Origin: Cavia porcellus
Lineage: Eukaryota > Chordata > Mammalia > Rodentia > Caviidae
Assembly: GCF_034190915.1 (NCBI RefSeq)
Contig: NW_026947485.1
Coordinates: forward strand, 130,464,337-130,528,336
Reading direction: 5' to 3'
DNA length: 64,000 bases
How positions within the stretch are numbered: position 1 is the stretch's first letter; the number at the start of each line of letters is the position of its first letter. The notes under the pieces were generated by a model that saw only the letters and a list, made by a program, of their open reading frames with translations, searched no databases and was not told the origin of the DNA. Shown here in pieces: positions 1-11,235 of this stretch. The position numbers and the translations under genes were made by a program.

Positions 1-253
1 TAGCTGCAAGCCGGCCATGTAGCTGTCACTGTGTGTGTAGGTATTTTAGGGTACACACAGAAGTATGGGTAGCAGCTGGCCTGAGCTTGTGCCTAGGACA
101 GAGCCTGGGGTCATTTCCTTTCCTCCCCAGCTCACCTCATAAGCACTTGGCTAGACACATCCAGCCTCGCCTTCCTGCAGACTTTTTAACACTAAATTTT
201 TTATTTTCTATTTAAATCCACTTAATAAAACAGATCAAAACATCTTTCTTTAG
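1..253 (+). other. Intron of FAM81B (partial)
   Basis: This is intronic sequence upstream of the first recognisable exon. It ends in a pyrimidine-rich stretch and the acceptor TTTAG at 249-253. I see no exon or repeat in it. Confidence 0.6.
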
Positions 254-389
254 ATTTAACTCTCTTTCAAGTCGTTTTTATGAAGAATTTGAGAACAATC
301 AAAAATGGACTGAAGATCAATTTATCAAACATAGACAAGACCTCTTGGCCCATATAAATGAATGTCTGAAGGTCCTGCAGGAGAAACTG
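254..389 (+). CDS. FAM81B: FAM81B exon (third from last coding exon)
   Basis: Acceptor ...CTTTAG ends at 253 and donor GTAAGG begins at 390. The 136-bp exon takes one base to finish a codon, then reads 45 codons with no stop and ends in phase 0. The peptide is helical and charged (contains WTEDQFIKHRQDLLAHINE), as expected of a coiled-coil protein. The gene is named from the coiled-coil character of the three exons and from its tail-to-tail position next to SKIC3/TTC37, where human FAM81B lies. FAM81 proteins are poorly characterised; FAM81B is testis- and cilium-associated in expression surveys. The assignment rests mainly on synteny, so another coiled-coil gene is possible but unlikely. Confidence 0.75.
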
Positions 390-1925
390 GTAAGGAGATC
401 TACTATTTCACAAAGTTTAGCTGCATGGTCGTTGTCTGAATGTTAACCATGAGTACTAGTCTGGAAGGTCTCCCTTCAACTCTAATCATTTCAGTGCATC
501 ATAACTTAAAGTTTCAGCACTGTGACAGGAATCCAGCAACTCCTCTTCTGGTCCTTTTGCTGCTCCCAACTCTACAAACCTGCATGGCTCAGTTTGCTCT
601 CCTTTTACCAAAGTAGCCTGAAAAGGTTTTATAAAAATACAGAGTCTTACCCTAGGCCTAGGGAGCCAGCACTCTGGGAGCCTCCACTGGGATCCTGTGC
701 TTCTAGACGAGCTCCCCAGGCAATGCTGAGGCAGGAGAAAATCTTGGAAACTTCTGCCTAAACAAGTAATTTAATGTCTCAAGAAATCTGCTAGTAGATC
801 ACAAGTTTTCCAGATCAAACCACGTAAAGAAAGTCCTACACTTTGGGATGAGGCTGCCACAGTGCTGAGAAATTCACTTGTTCCATGTTCCCTTCTCTCG
901 CTGCCCCCACTTGTGCCCATTGGGGAGGGCACCACAGTGCCATCACTGCGGTCAGCGACTATTGGTCTCACCGGAAGTACTAATAAGTTTTGAGAACTTT
1001 GGTGGAGGAGCCTTAGGCAATTTATGTCTCCAGCCCCATCTGAATTTAATAACTGAATGGGGTAGGAACCAAGGGCTGAAGACAGATATGAGAGTTTTAC
1101 TCACAGAAAAGGATTTCTGTGTAGTTAGATCTGCAACTGTCAAGTGAGCTTGCTAGTTCTTCATCCCCAAATTAAGGAAATTCCTCTACAAGCTTTAGGT
1201 AGCACTAGGTGACTTTGGGGATCACTTCAAGGCAGAAGCGCCCAGCAAGAACAGGAAATTGGAATCCACCATTCCTGAAGCAGAAGGGCCAGAGAGGACA
1301 AGCAAAGGGGTGTCCCAGTCATGCCCAGTTTCTCCTCCCTAATTCCCTGTGTGGAGGTGAGAATCAGCCGAAAGCTATCTCTCATCCCTACCCTGCTGCC
1401 TACCAGAATCATCTGGAAAGCTTTCACACTATACGAATTCCTGGGTTCCATCATAAACCAACTATGTCAGAATTTCTGGAGGAGAGCATGATCAGGTAAC
1501 TGCAATAAATAGCTGGCATACAGTCAGTATTCTAGCTGAGGACATCTAGGAAATAACTATGAAGCTCTACAAAATAAAAACTTCTAACACTTAGTGTGTA
1601 TTTGTGTAATACAGGGGAAGGGGCTAAGACATTTTCCTTTGCTGGACTTCTTTAAACACCAAAGTTGCAAACCCTCAAAGCATCTCAGCAAAGACCACAG
1701 CCCTTTCCTTCCATAATTCATAGAACTTTGCAAACTGCAAACAAACAAGATCAAAGGAATTAATTCTTCCACGTGTGAACCCAGTTTTGGGTACAATGGA
1801 TCTCAGTTTGCGTGTTCATACTTAGCAGAGAATAATGAACATGCTAAGAACGTGTTCTCCAAGTTGAAGTATACATTCCCGTAAGTTTTCTCCTTTACAG
1901 TTTTCTTACGTGATTTCTTTCCTAG
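390..1925 (+). other. FAM81B intron
   Basis: This intron of about 1.5 kb has donor GTAAGG and acceptor TTTCCTAG. The short ORFs inside it have no coding signature or splice context. No clear SINE or L1 copy was recognised. Confidence 0.7.
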
Positions 1926-2121
1926 GAAAAGTCAACAGATAAAACGGAAGAGAAAATTTTGCAGCTTTCAAGCAAATTAGAGAATTTAATGAATTCACAG
2001 AAACAGAAAGAAGAACTAACCAAACTAAAGCACACAGAAAATAAATTGTCCAAAAAAATGCAGCAAATGAAAACGCAGATCTGGGATGAGTTAGAAAAAA
2101 TGCAGAACGAGTATCACTCAG
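1926..2121 (+). CDS. FAM81B: FAM81B exon (penultimate coding exon)
   Basis: The acceptor TTTCCTAG ends at 1925 and the donor GTAAGC starts at 2122. The 196-bp exon begins in phase 0, directly continuing the previous exon, and ends with one base of a split codon. It encodes about 65 residues that form a strong coiled coil: Lys/Glu/Leu heptads such as ILQLSSKLENLMNSQKQKEE, followed by KKMQQMKTQIWDELEKMQ. A start codon inside the exon is not the real start, because the frame runs through from the upstream exon. Confidence 0.8.
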
Positions 2122-3520
2122 GTAAGCTGTTATTTTTTGTTAAATAAAGAACATTTGTCCTTTCTTGTCCAACTCCTCCAAATTTTTTATTTTGAGGAAT
2201 CAATCTGATTGTTGGTGACATCGTTATGTATTTTTCCTGGCTTCTTCAAATGCCCTATAAGCTGTCAGCATATTTCTGGGAGGGTTGTAAGTCAACTTTC
2301 TTTATTCACTCTGGGCAATGTCAGAAACCACTGCTGGGGGATTATTTTTTCTCTCAAAATCATTGAATCATAGAATTGTTCAACATACAAAGTCCTTAGA
2401 GATCACTGAGACCTGACTTTGTGGTATATTATGAAATTAGGAGCCTCAGTCAAATGTGCCTCTCGTTGAACTAAGGTAATGAGTCTAGACAGATGTCAGA
2501 CTGGAAACTTGACCTTTAGAAATAAGGAAGAAAGATGAATTAGCAAAGTCCGTTGTAATAACTGCTTTTCTTCTTAAGAAGCTAATGGCAGCAGTGTCAA
2601 GCTGAGCTAACATCAAAGTGGATTAATTTGAAAGGCTCATCTAATTTGTCAAAGGGAAGGACATGCCGAAGGTGCTGTGGAGAAGCCATCTGCCTCTGGT
2701 CACAATTTGAGGGAATTATCAGGAAAGAGGACCTCTTATTAGACAGAGTCCCAGCCCTTTTTCTGTCCTCACCATCTCATAAAAGTTCTTGGTCCTGTGA
2801 AGAGATACACTGGAGGTACCTTGGGAAGGCACCACGGTATCATTCTACCTGGTGTTCCTTGCATGTAAATAAAATTTGCTGCCTTCACAATCCTCACTTC
2901 CTACCTCCAAATAAAACAATGAGTTACCTGGCCAGGAATCGTGCCCCTAACGTAACTGGTCCTTCTAATAAGGGCCTCATCATCTGCTTGATGTTTAATT
3001 TGACTCAAAGTCAAAAGGTGTAGAGAAATTTTCAGTCTATGTTTCTGCTCTTCCCTAAGTGGGAGTTGAAGGTGGACTGCAAATTAATGGTTGGCCCCAG
3101 TGGTAAACATGTGTCGAGAAGCCATGGTGTGAAAGGCCTTAATAAGTAAGGCGTAGTCGTCCCCAAAAAGCTTGAGGTCAGGTAGAGATGCACAGTGCTG
3201 GTGGAGGATGGCAGCAGGCCACCATTCTTCCCGGCCTCCAGAGAGGTTCCTTCCAGAGAAGCTTTTAAATCTTATCTGTGGTCTTTTGCGTTCAGTCTGG
3301 TAACAAGAGTTTTTAAAAAGATCATGCAAATCTCTTGTCAAAGCATTCAGAAAAAAATATTTTAAATGTAAAATTATTTCATTATATAATATATTTGGGA
3401 GTAGATAAAGGAAAATAAAGTTTTCACAATAAAACCAGATACAAGTTAAAATACTATTACTAATGCATCTTCATCACATAGGAGAAGTCAATATTTATAT
3501 TTATATTATTCATTTATGTA

Positions 3521-3583
3521 TTTGCGGGTGCCAGGGATTGAACCTAGGGCCTTCACACCGCCCTACATCCTCAGCCACTTTTT
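3521..3583 (-). mobile_element. ID-type SINE fragment (antisense)
   Basis: The + strand reads GCCAGGGATTGAACCTAGGG, then a CATCCTCAGCCAC end. This is the reverse complement of the B-box and head of tRNA-derived ID SINEs. Confidence 0.55.
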
Positions 3584-3712
3584 TGTTATTTTTTTTGAAA
3601 CAGCATCTTGCTGAATTACTAAATTGCCTAGGAGGGGCTCAAACATACAATTCTGCCTCAGCCCCCAAGATGCTGGCATTACAGGCAAGCGCCACCGTAC
3701 CCAGTTCTGTAC
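3584..3712 (-). mobile_element. B1-type SINE (antisense, diverged)
   Basis: T-rich start, then antisense B1 landmarks: TCTGCCTCAGCCCCCAAGAT, GCTGGCATTACAGGCA and GCGCCACC. It is diverged and directly abuts the next SINE. Confidence 0.7.
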
Positions 3713-3737
3713 ATTTTTAGAGGTCTTTTTTTGGTTT

Positions 3738-3893
3738 GCCCTTTTGTTTTGTTTTTTGAGATAGGGTCTCACTATGTGATTCAGGCTAACTCACTATGAA
3801 CTCACTATGTAGCCAGGCTGGCCTTGAATTTGTGACAATCCTCCTGCTTCAGCCTCCTGAGTACTGGGATTATAGGCACCACGCTGAGATGAT
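3738..3893 (-). mobile_element. B1-type SINE (antisense)
   Basis: TTTTTTGAGATAGGGTCTCA begins the antisense copy, followed by CAGGCTGGCCTTGAAT, CCTCCTGCTTCAGCCTCC and GTACTGGGATTATAGGCACC. It carries the internal duplication (two CACTATG segments) seen in the other B1 copies here. Confidence 0.85.
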
Positions 3894-4030
3894 GATTCTT
3901 ACTGTAATTTAATGTGCTTTGAATTAAGTAATCATCAATTATGACAGGGCTGGGGATTAGCACATTTGTCTAAAAAGTATCCCAATGCATTGTTTTAACA
4001 CAGTATTTTTATTCTTGTTTCCTTTCCCAG

Positions 4031-4164
4031 GGTTTCAATCAATTCATGACTCACTCAACTCCCTCCAACAAATACAGAAAACAAAAATGCATCTAGAGAA
4101 ATATAGAGTACAAAAAGACATAAAGGATTTACAACGTAAGATAGTGGAACTTCAGGAAGTTTAA
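4031..4164 (+). CDS. FAM81B: FAM81B terminal coding exon and stop
   Basis: The acceptor CTTTCCCAG ends at 4030. The exon completes the split codon as Gly and reads 43 further residues, starting FQSIHDSLNSLQQIQK, to a TAA stop at 4162-4164. The last part is again helical and rich in Lys/Gln/Leu, ending near DLQRKIVELQEV. The three exons in the window give about 154 residues, all coiled-coil-like with no membrane segment or catalytic motif. The acceptor, in-frame join and immediate 3' UTR make the C-terminus certain. Only the gene name is inferred. Confidence 0.8.
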
Positions 4165-4335
4165 AACTTTCCAGTTGTCTTTTTTCCACCAGAAAACGGA
4201 ATGCTTTGTTGGGAAAAGTTGTGAAGAAAATGAACATCTCCAGGATGTTTCAACTTCCAATGTCTCTGTATTTCTTACCACCTTTTAAGGGGATGAATGT
4301 ACTAAGAAAGAAGAATAAAGCAAGAATTTTATGAT
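4165..4335 (+). other. FAM81B: FAM81B 3' UTR
   Basis: Sequence after the stop runs to an AATAAA signal at 4314-4319. Cleavage is expected 10-30 bases later. Nothing else is visible in it. Confidence 0.65.
4314..4319 (+). terminator. Poly(A) signal of FAM81B
   Basis: A canonical AATAAA lies 150 bases after the stop codon in the right orientation. Confidence 0.65.
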
Positions 4336-4424
4336 ATCTTAAAATTAATGAGCAAATTAAGGAATGTATTCATGTACATATCTTTTAATATTCTTTTACC
4401 TATGAATTAAGAGAAAGACATCCA

Positions 4425-4575
4425 AGCTGGGCATGGTGGTGAGTGCCTGAAACCCTAGCAGTCAGACGGCTGAGGCAGGAGAATTACTCTGTGTTTGAGG
4501 CCAGATTGAGCTACAAAGTGAGTTCAAGGCCAGCCTGAACTGCATAGTGAAACACTGTCTCAAAAAGATTAAAGA
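4425..4575 (+). mobile_element. B1-type SINE
   Basis: AGCTGGGCATGGTGGTGAGT starts the copy; it continues through GGCTGAGGCAGGAGAAT, a duplicated GAGTTCAAGGCCAGCCTGAA block and CTGTCTCAAAAAG. It lies just downstream of the FAM81B poly(A) site. Confidence 0.9.
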
Positions 4576-5599
4576 GAGAGAGCGTGAGCGAGTACGAGTG
4601 AGCACTATATAATGTACATAAATGAATAATGTAAAGCTAGGTGTAACAGACACTAAAAAGCAAGAACTAAGGTATATTGGAGACTATTGGCCCCATCTGA
4701 AAATATCATTTACAAGTCATTACTAACAAGAATTTAGTCAATTATTGTGAAAAATAATTTTAAGAGAAATTTCTCCATTTTTAAGCATTAATATTTAGTT
4801 CAAAATAGTTCACATCAGGGAAATATGTTGGAATAGATATATTCAGTGGGCTGTCAATTTACAACCTCTGCCAAGAGATTTTCCATTCTAACAATCCTAA
4901 TGTATATAGTAAGTCAAGCATATACATATTTAAAATATATTGTTTTACTCATTACGTATCCAAATTACTAGCAAGTAAATGCTAACCCATGCAAATTTAT
5001 AAATATATATAAATATAATGCTCTCCATGGATCCCAAAAATGATTTGGTCTAGGTGCTGAATTCACAAGTACTTCAGCAAACACAAGGTCCTGAGTTTGA
5101 CTCCCAATACAAAAAAAGGTACTTGAAAAATACCAGTTTCCTATAAAATGAAGTCTAGTTTTTATGGATCAAAATGTCCTGTGGAGAGCCTAGAATGAAG
5201 CATTATGATCATGAAAAATAAAAACATTTTTCAAGGATTAATTTCTAATTGCAGAGCTTTCTATAAACCTAGCAAAGGGAACCTTGCTTCAGATTTAAGC
5301 ACCTGTCTTGGTTTACAAAAGAAGAGTGATAATTTCTCCCCTAATAATGTCCATTTCTTTTAACTTTTTAAGTGTGTGAACAACCTCCATTCATTGTTAT
5401 TAGTAAGCTGTATGCAGCAGCATTGGCTCTATAGTTGATGAGATTGTCAAACGATTTAATAGTTCAAAATTCAACAGCAATGCCCTTTGCATTCAAGTGT
5501 TATGTTAGGATAAAGAGCGAATAACCTAAGTAATCTCAACCTCTTACAAGATGATAATAAAATGTTGGATTCGGTACTTCTTTTTCCAAAATGGGCAAA
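4576..5599. other. Intergenic, AT-rich, no gene seen
   Basis: There is no exon or ORF with support. A worn ID-type SINE remnant may lie at about 5052-5118 (ACACAAGGTCCTGAGTTTGA, then CCCAATAC and an A-run). The rest is unassigned. Confidence 0.6.
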
Positions 5600-6066
5600 G
5601 AATATGAACAGGCAAGTCAAAAAATGTATTATTAATCAATGATAGCATGAAGAGATACTCACTATCAAAAAATAAAAGTTAAGGAATTCTTAATTACCAT
5701 TTTTCAGATTGGTAAAAAAAAAGTGATTGATAATCTAGTTTTGACAAAGATGTAAAGAAATGTGTACTCTCACACATTAGTGAGTCTTCCAAGTGATACA
5801 ATGATTTAAAAGAATTTTGAAACATCTTTATACACTGAGCTAGAAATTTATATTACAAAAAAATTCTCACAATGAATGAAAAGATATAGGAAGAAAATGC
5901 TCATTACAGCATCATTTGTTATAGTTAAAAAAATCAAACTGCTAGAAGCTCAAACATGAGGAGTTTATTGACCAAGATAATGGTATTTACCAAGCCAGGA
6001 AAACATTACTGTAGATAAAGACATGCAAGATATATGTTTAAGCTAAAGATCAAGTTTAAAGCCAGT
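5600..6066 (+). mobile_element. Ancient L1 3' end fragment
   Basis: The order of weak landmarks matches an old mammalian L1 3' end: GGGCAAAGAATATGAACAGG, TACTCTCACACATTAGTGAG, and a decayed GCATCATTTGTTATAGT segment. No open frame is left. Confidence 0.6.
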
Positions 6067-6072
6067 ATGGAA

Positions 6073-6147
6073 GGGGCTGGGTATATAGCTCAGCAGCATA
6101 AGCACCTGCCTTGCAAGTGCGTGGTTGTGAGTTTGATCACTGGTACC

Positions 6148-6186
<39 letters not shown>
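6073..6186 (+). mobile_element. ID-type SINE with long A tail
   Basis: GGGGCTGGGTATATAGCTCA, GCATAAGCACCTGCC and the B-box-like GTGAGTTTGATC are followed by GGTACCGG and about 36 As. The flanks repeat CAGTATG (6063-6069 and 6187-6193), a plausible target duplication. Confidence 0.9.
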
Positions 6187-6187
<1 letters not shown>

Positions 6188-6193
6188 AGTATG

Positions 6194-7584
6194 TAAATGA
6201 TCATACTTTTCCCAAAAATGTTTGTAATATTTTAAGACAATATGCACAGGATAGTATGTACACACACACACATGTGCGCGCCGACTCACACACGAAATTT
6301 ACAACAAATTTAGCAATAGGAAGTTTTGTTTTCTAAATTAAGCATTCATCAATGCTTTTTCATCTTTCTAACATTATTTTTTGTTTCATTAAAAATATAG
6401 TTTGAAAAACAATATACCACTGAAAGGGTAACTTTGTAATGACCGAAACAAATGAGAATGGTTAAAATAGGAAATCATACAGGATAAGGGTCAAGTCATC
6501 AGGCCCACTTCCTATTCTACAGATAGAGCAAAAAAGCAAAAAAGTAGGTAGGAAAATATAAAAAGTGCATTATTTCTTTTTTCTTATCAACAAAAGTTCT
6601 CTGAACCACAATGCAATTCTAACAATAGTATGGGATTCAGCCAGAGCTTTCCTTGGAGTTGATCTCTTTCATTGATATTGACTGGAGAAATACCATCTAG
6701 GGAAGGAGAACAGCGGATGCTGTTAGCATTCTGCTACTTATGATGCCATGCAGGATTGTTCACAGGTTTGCACAGACTCTAGGTGTCCTGAGAGCTACGC
6801 TCAGTGAGAGAGTAGCCCCAAGTTTTGTAGAGTTTAAACTCCACATGGGCTAGCACAACAGTTTGCAGGAACATTCTGGGATGCCATTGCTACACTGGGG
6901 CAGCTAGCAGCAATTTAACACCATGCAAAACTGAATGCAAACAAGAACATATTGCTGGAACCCGAATGTGTCTCCAACTTAGTTTTTCCTTAACTGGATC
7001 CAATGATGGCTATAGCCACCCTACCACCATCTGACATCAAAAGAAGAGTGGCCTTAATCAATAGTAATAGGCAATTATGGTTAAGATGTATTACTTGCAC
7101 AAATTTTCCAATGACTTTGTAAATACTTGGCCAGGGTTCATGCAAATTCGAGGCTCTGAAGCATCACGGATGGTTATACATAAATCCATCTCTGATCAGG
7201 AAACAGTGGGACACTGATCTCCTTCCCTTTTCATTTATTTTGCCATGAATGTTTTCTGGTTAAAAGGTAATAAGTACAAATGATTCACCTCTCAGAGAAG
7301 CTTAACAGGTATCACACTTTATTCTATATCCAACAAGATTACTTAATCTCATAAGTGTCAGATTTCTCTCCTTGCAAATGCAGGATGATGTTTGAGTATT
7401 GCAAAATATGCAACCTAAATCCATTGCAGATGGCAAATTATAGTGTACCAGGTAGTTCTCACTTTACACAAAACACTGCTCTACAGTCTTGGGTAATTTG
7501 AGAGTCCAGCCCCCTTTTGGCATTTGCTCCATTACCTTCCTCTTACTAAAACCTGCTGTTGGAAAACAGGAGGAAATCACTGAC
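6194..7584. other. Intergenic, nothing recognised
   Basis: There is a short CA-rich stretch near 6258-6290. Otherwise I see no gene, no clear repeat family and no long supported ORF. Confidence 0.55.
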
Positions 7585-7740
7585 ATTGGTTATGGCCATT
7601 TTTTGGGGTACAGTACAAAAACACAGCAACCAAAAGCAAACACTAAGTAGAACCACATCAAATTAAAAAGCTTTCATACTGCAAAGGGAACAACAAATGA
7701 AAGACAGTATATGGAACAGGATAAAACAGAACTGTCTCTC
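7585..7740 (+). mobile_element. L1 ORF2 fragment (old)
   Basis: ATCAAATTAAAAAGCTTTCA and TGCAAAGGGAACAACAAATG match the L1 ORF2 segment in which an AAAGAGCTTCTGCACAGCAAA-like stretch occurs. The frame is broken. Confidence 0.65.
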
Positions 7741-8180
7741 AGGATAAAGCAAACAGTGAAAAAAAATAAAATAAAACAGAACTGTCCCATAATATCAGCA
7801 TGGGACAGATTCAGAACCACGCATTCCCCAAATCTACAGATGCTCATCTCTTTTATGTAACAGTGTGGTATCTGCCTAAGACCTATGCACATAATCTCAA
7901 AAATGCTTTCTTTTTGCAGGGATAGACTCAAACCTCACACATGGTAGGTCGTGCTCCGCCACTGAGCATGGCACCCCCAGTCCCTACCATATACTTTAAA
8001 TCATCTCTAGATTATGTATTATGCCTAATACAATGTAAATGCTTTGGAAATAGTTTGTTATACCCTGTTATTTTAGGAATAATAATAAAAGCTAGTCTAT
8101 ACCTGTTCAATATGAACAAAATTTTTTTCTTTTTTACTGATCAATGGTTGGTTGAATCTATGGATGAATATGCAAATATG
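7741..8180. repeat. Unclassified insertion within the L1
   Basis: This stretch separates two collinear L1 pieces, so it is probably an insert. It repeats the flanking AAAACAGAACTGTC (about 7723 and 7775). Its end (TTGGTTGAATCTATGGATGA) resembles ancient interspersed repeats, but I cannot name the family. Confidence 0.4.
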
Positions 8181-8440
8181 GAGAATTGACTATATGTGAT
8201 AGGTGGCTAATATACAAAATATATAAGAACCTTATATAACTCAATAGTAGAAAAACAAAAATAAATCCAAATAACCCAATTAAAAACTTGGAAAAGACCT
8301 AGATAGACATTTTCCCAAACATATATAAATGGCCATCAGGTACATGCAAAAGTGCTCAATATCACTACTCATCAGGAATATTCAAATCAGAACAACAATG
8401 AAATACCACTATATATCAGTTGAAAAATCAATGATAAATC
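8181..8440 (+). mobile_element. L1 ORF2 3' fragment
   Basis: AACCCAATTAAAAACTTGGA, then GACATTTTCCCAAACATATA, TCAATATCACTACTCATCAG and AATACCACTATATATCAG follow the L1 ORF2 3' order. Confidence 0.8.
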
Positions 8441-8831
8441 TGTCTCTCTACTAGGACAAAGTATCTGACACCCTCAACTTAAAGGAGAGGTTTATTTTGG
8501 CTCAGAGTTCCAGTCCATGGTTGGCTAATTCCAAGGCAGAAACAGCATAGAGGAAGCATATGCAGACAAAAGTTACTCACACCATGGTGGCCAGGAAGCA
8601 GAGAGTGAAAGGAGGAGCAAAGGAAGGAGATACACCCTTCCAGGCCACAACCCAGTGACTGGCCTTTCCAACCAGGGCCTGCACCTCACAGCACGTTCTG
8701 TTCTAAATTCTTCAGGGGATGAAACTATTGATGAGTATAGTGACCCCATGATTCAATCACCTCTCAAAAGCCCCAACCTCCGAACACATGAATCTTTTGG
8801 GGGACATTTAAATCTAAGCCATAACAAAAGA
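8441..8831 (-). mobile_element. MaLR-like LTR inserted in L1 (antisense)
   Basis: GGAGAGGTTTATTTTGGCTC, CATGGTGGCCAGGAAGCAGA, CCATGATTCAATCACCTCTC and GGGGGACATTTAAATCTAAG give the antisense layout of MaLR (MST/THE1-type) LTRs. It splits an L1 whose pieces resume at 8832. The family call is from memory of the layout, not from alignment. Confidence 0.6.
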
Positions 8832-9358
8832 AGTATTTAAAAAAAAAAACCCTACCAATGATAAGTATTAGAGGGCATGTAGAGAAAAGGGAACTCTAGT
8901 TCACTGTTAGTGGAATTGTAAATTGGTACAACCAATATAGAAATATACAGAGTTTATTCAGAAAACTACAAATAGAGCTATCATGTGATCCAATTACCGC
9001 ATTTCTGGGTATCAAAGGAAAGGAAGTCAGCATCTTGACATATTTGTACTCCTGTGTTCACTGTAGTATTATTAAAACAATGAAATAGGGAAAATAAACC
9101 TGTGTCCCTTGGCAGATGAATGGATCAAGGAAATGTGGTATACATATACAATAAAATTTTGTTGGTTTAAAAAAGGAAATCCTGACATTTTTAATAACAT
9201 AAATGAACCTAGGGAATGTAATGCTACATGAAATAAACCAGACAGAAAATACTGCATGACTTCACTTATATATGGCATACAAAGAAGTCAAACTCATAGA
9301 AATAGAGAACAGAATAATACTGTATAATAGTTGGGAGTTGGGATAAGAGAGAGATTTA
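8832..9358 (+). mobile_element. L1 ORF2 3' end and 3' UTR
   Basis: CCCTACCAATGATAAGTATT, TCATGTGATCCAATTACCGC, AGATGAATGGATCAAGGAAA and CAGACAGAAAATACTGCATG are the usual L1 ORF2 tail landmarks, here continuing the L1 broken at 8440. Confidence 0.85.
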
Positions 9359-9359
9359 G

Positions 9360-9722
9360 GTCTGTGTTAGCTTTCCATCACTGTGATAAAAGACCTGAAA
9401 AAAGAGGAATGGGCTATTTGGACTCATGATTCCAGAGCTTTCAGTCCACAAGTCACTTGCACTAGTTGTTCTGAGCCTTAGAGGCAGAGTCTATTCAAGT
9501 GTTGGAAATGCATAGTAGAGAAAGACTTCTCATCTTGCGACAAGGAAGTACAGAGAGGAAGGAGTCAGAGTTCCAATATGTCCTGAAAAGCAGACCTCAA
9601 TGATCTTTCTTTCACTAGGCCCCACCTCCTGAAGGTTCTATCACCTTACAGTAGTGTGACTGGTTAGCAACCAAGCCTTTGGTACATGGTCCGTGGGACA
9701 TTTAAGATGCAAGCCATAACAC
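9360..9722 (-). mobile_element. MaLR-like LTR (antisense)
   Basis: CTGTGTTAGCTTTCCATCAC, GGCCCCACCTCCTGAAGGTT and GGGACATTTAAGATGCAAGC mark the antisense LTR layout. It is diverged, and no internal retroviral region is attached. Confidence 0.6.
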
Positions 9723-9781
9723 AATCAAAGGTTACAAACTTTAAGTTCTATGATAATTAACTTATAGGGAGCATGCTCACT

Positions 9782-10203
9782 CTATTAGTCCATTTTTCAT
9801 TATTACAGTAATGATATCCAAGGCTGTAGATTTCATAAAGAAAAGAACACTATTTAGCTCACTGCTCCTGAGGCTGGAGTGCACAGTGTTAGCATCATCT
9901 CAGCTCTGATAAAGACTTCATGGCCAATGTCATCACATTGGTAGGGGCATGGTAGGTGAAGAGATCACATCCCAAACAGGAAACCAAAGAGTGAGAGTAA
10001 CCAGTTTGTTCTTTTTCAGCTCTTTCATGAGAACTAACACAGGCCCCCCAGGAAAAGTATCTTATTCCCTTCTTAAGGTAGCACATCTAATGGGCTCCCA
10101 CTAGGCTCACCTCTTCAGAGTGTACCACCTCAGCACCACTACACTAAGAATCAAGCTTCCAACACAAGAACTCTTGAGAACAAACCACATCCAAACCATG
10201 GCA
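9782..10203 (-). mobile_element. MaLR/MST-like LTR (antisense)
   Basis: CTATTAGTCCATTTTTCATT starts the copy; TTCATAAAGAAAAGAACACT, CTCACTGCTCCTGAGGCTGG and ACCACATCCAAACCATGGCA follow in the order expected for an antisense MST-type LTR. Confidence 0.65.
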
Positions 10204-10959
10204 TTAACATAATAAGAATGGACGGCATATTTGAAATTTGTAATCAGTGTTTTTATCACCCACATAAGATAACTATGAGGTTAAGAATATGTTAGTTTTA
10301 TTATAATGTCATGTATATGTACACTAAAAGACAACATTGTACACAGAAAATATATGCAATAAAAATGTTTAAGCCTGTTCTTTGGGGGAAAACACCATAT
10401 AAAGTTATTCATACTAAGGACTAAATAATAATGTTCCAAATGTCTTGCTTCCCTATTAAAAATGGAGAACAAAGCATTTACCTCATTCCACACAGGTTAA
10501 CTGCTTTCTCAGCTCCACTGCCAGGTGAGTGGAGTAAATGTAATCATTCAGCAATAAATACCTTGCTGTCTAGATGGCAACAAGAGCCAACATGGGCAAA
10601 GGGGCTGCATGAAAAATGAACAAGGAGAGTGGGCAGTCCCTTGGGACTCGATCCATCAAAACTGTGGTGAGTGTGTGAGCAACGCTCTGAAGGGCCTGCT
10701 GTAAAGGAAGGGAGTCAGATCACATCAGCAGGATCTGTGTGACCCCGTAAAGCATCAAATAGAGGATTGAAAATCTGAAAAGGAAAAGTTGTCAGTATAA
10801 GGAGAGGTTTGGGTGTTCATCTACCAGGGGAGTAGCAAGAGCCTCCTACAGTAGAGCCAAATGCTTGATTTCCAAGAGTAACATCACCAACTTTAGAGGA
10901 GACATAAGGCAAGACAATTAGTTGAGCTACAGATTCAGAAACATTTAGTTGAATGGGCA
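10204..10959. other. Intergenic, nothing recognised
   Basis: No gene or clear repeat. Short ORFs here are without codon or family support. Confidence 0.5.
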
Positions 10960-11125
10960 GGAGAGACCACAATTAAAGCAACAATTTGTGACCGACACCC
11001 TGAATAATGTGAATTACAAAATGATCACATTGAGATATTTATAAATAAATGGATGCAGCTTGAGACAATACTCATAAGCGACATAAATCAAACTCATATG
11101 TATAAATACTGAAGTTTCCCTAGTG
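10960..11125 (+). mobile_element. L1 3' end remnant
   Basis: AATAAATGGATGCAGCTTGA and GCGACATAAATCAAACTCAT correspond to the L1 tail also seen at 62476-62525 (AAATGGATGCACCTTGAGGC, GTGAAATAAATCAAACACAC). Confidence 0.6.
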
Positions 11126-11235
11126 TACGTAATGGTAAGAATACTTAAAAGTATGGTTCCCCATTATATTGCTTTGAAGCCTTATAATGTTTTCATTCAT
11201 TAACTGGAATGGTTTTATTCTGGGTTGTTTGATTT

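Larger units (their letters stand above)
2122..4030 (+). other. Last FAM81B intron with antisense SINEs
   Basis: This intron of about 1.9 kb has donor GTAAGC and acceptor CTTTCCCAG. Its 3' half carries a cluster of antisense SINEs (3520-3893, listed separately). About 2340-2520 may be an old MIR/L2-type fragment. The ORF at 2628-3023 has no splice or family support. Confidence 0.65.

Noticed and set aside
2628..3023. 131-codon + strand ORF in the FAM81B intron
   Set aside because: The known exons on both sides join perfectly without it, and it has no family motif.
6073..6140. tRNA-like sequence with A- and B-box
   Set aside because: It has a long A tail, flanking repeats and many sister copies across the window. 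It is an ID-type SINE, not a tRNA gene.
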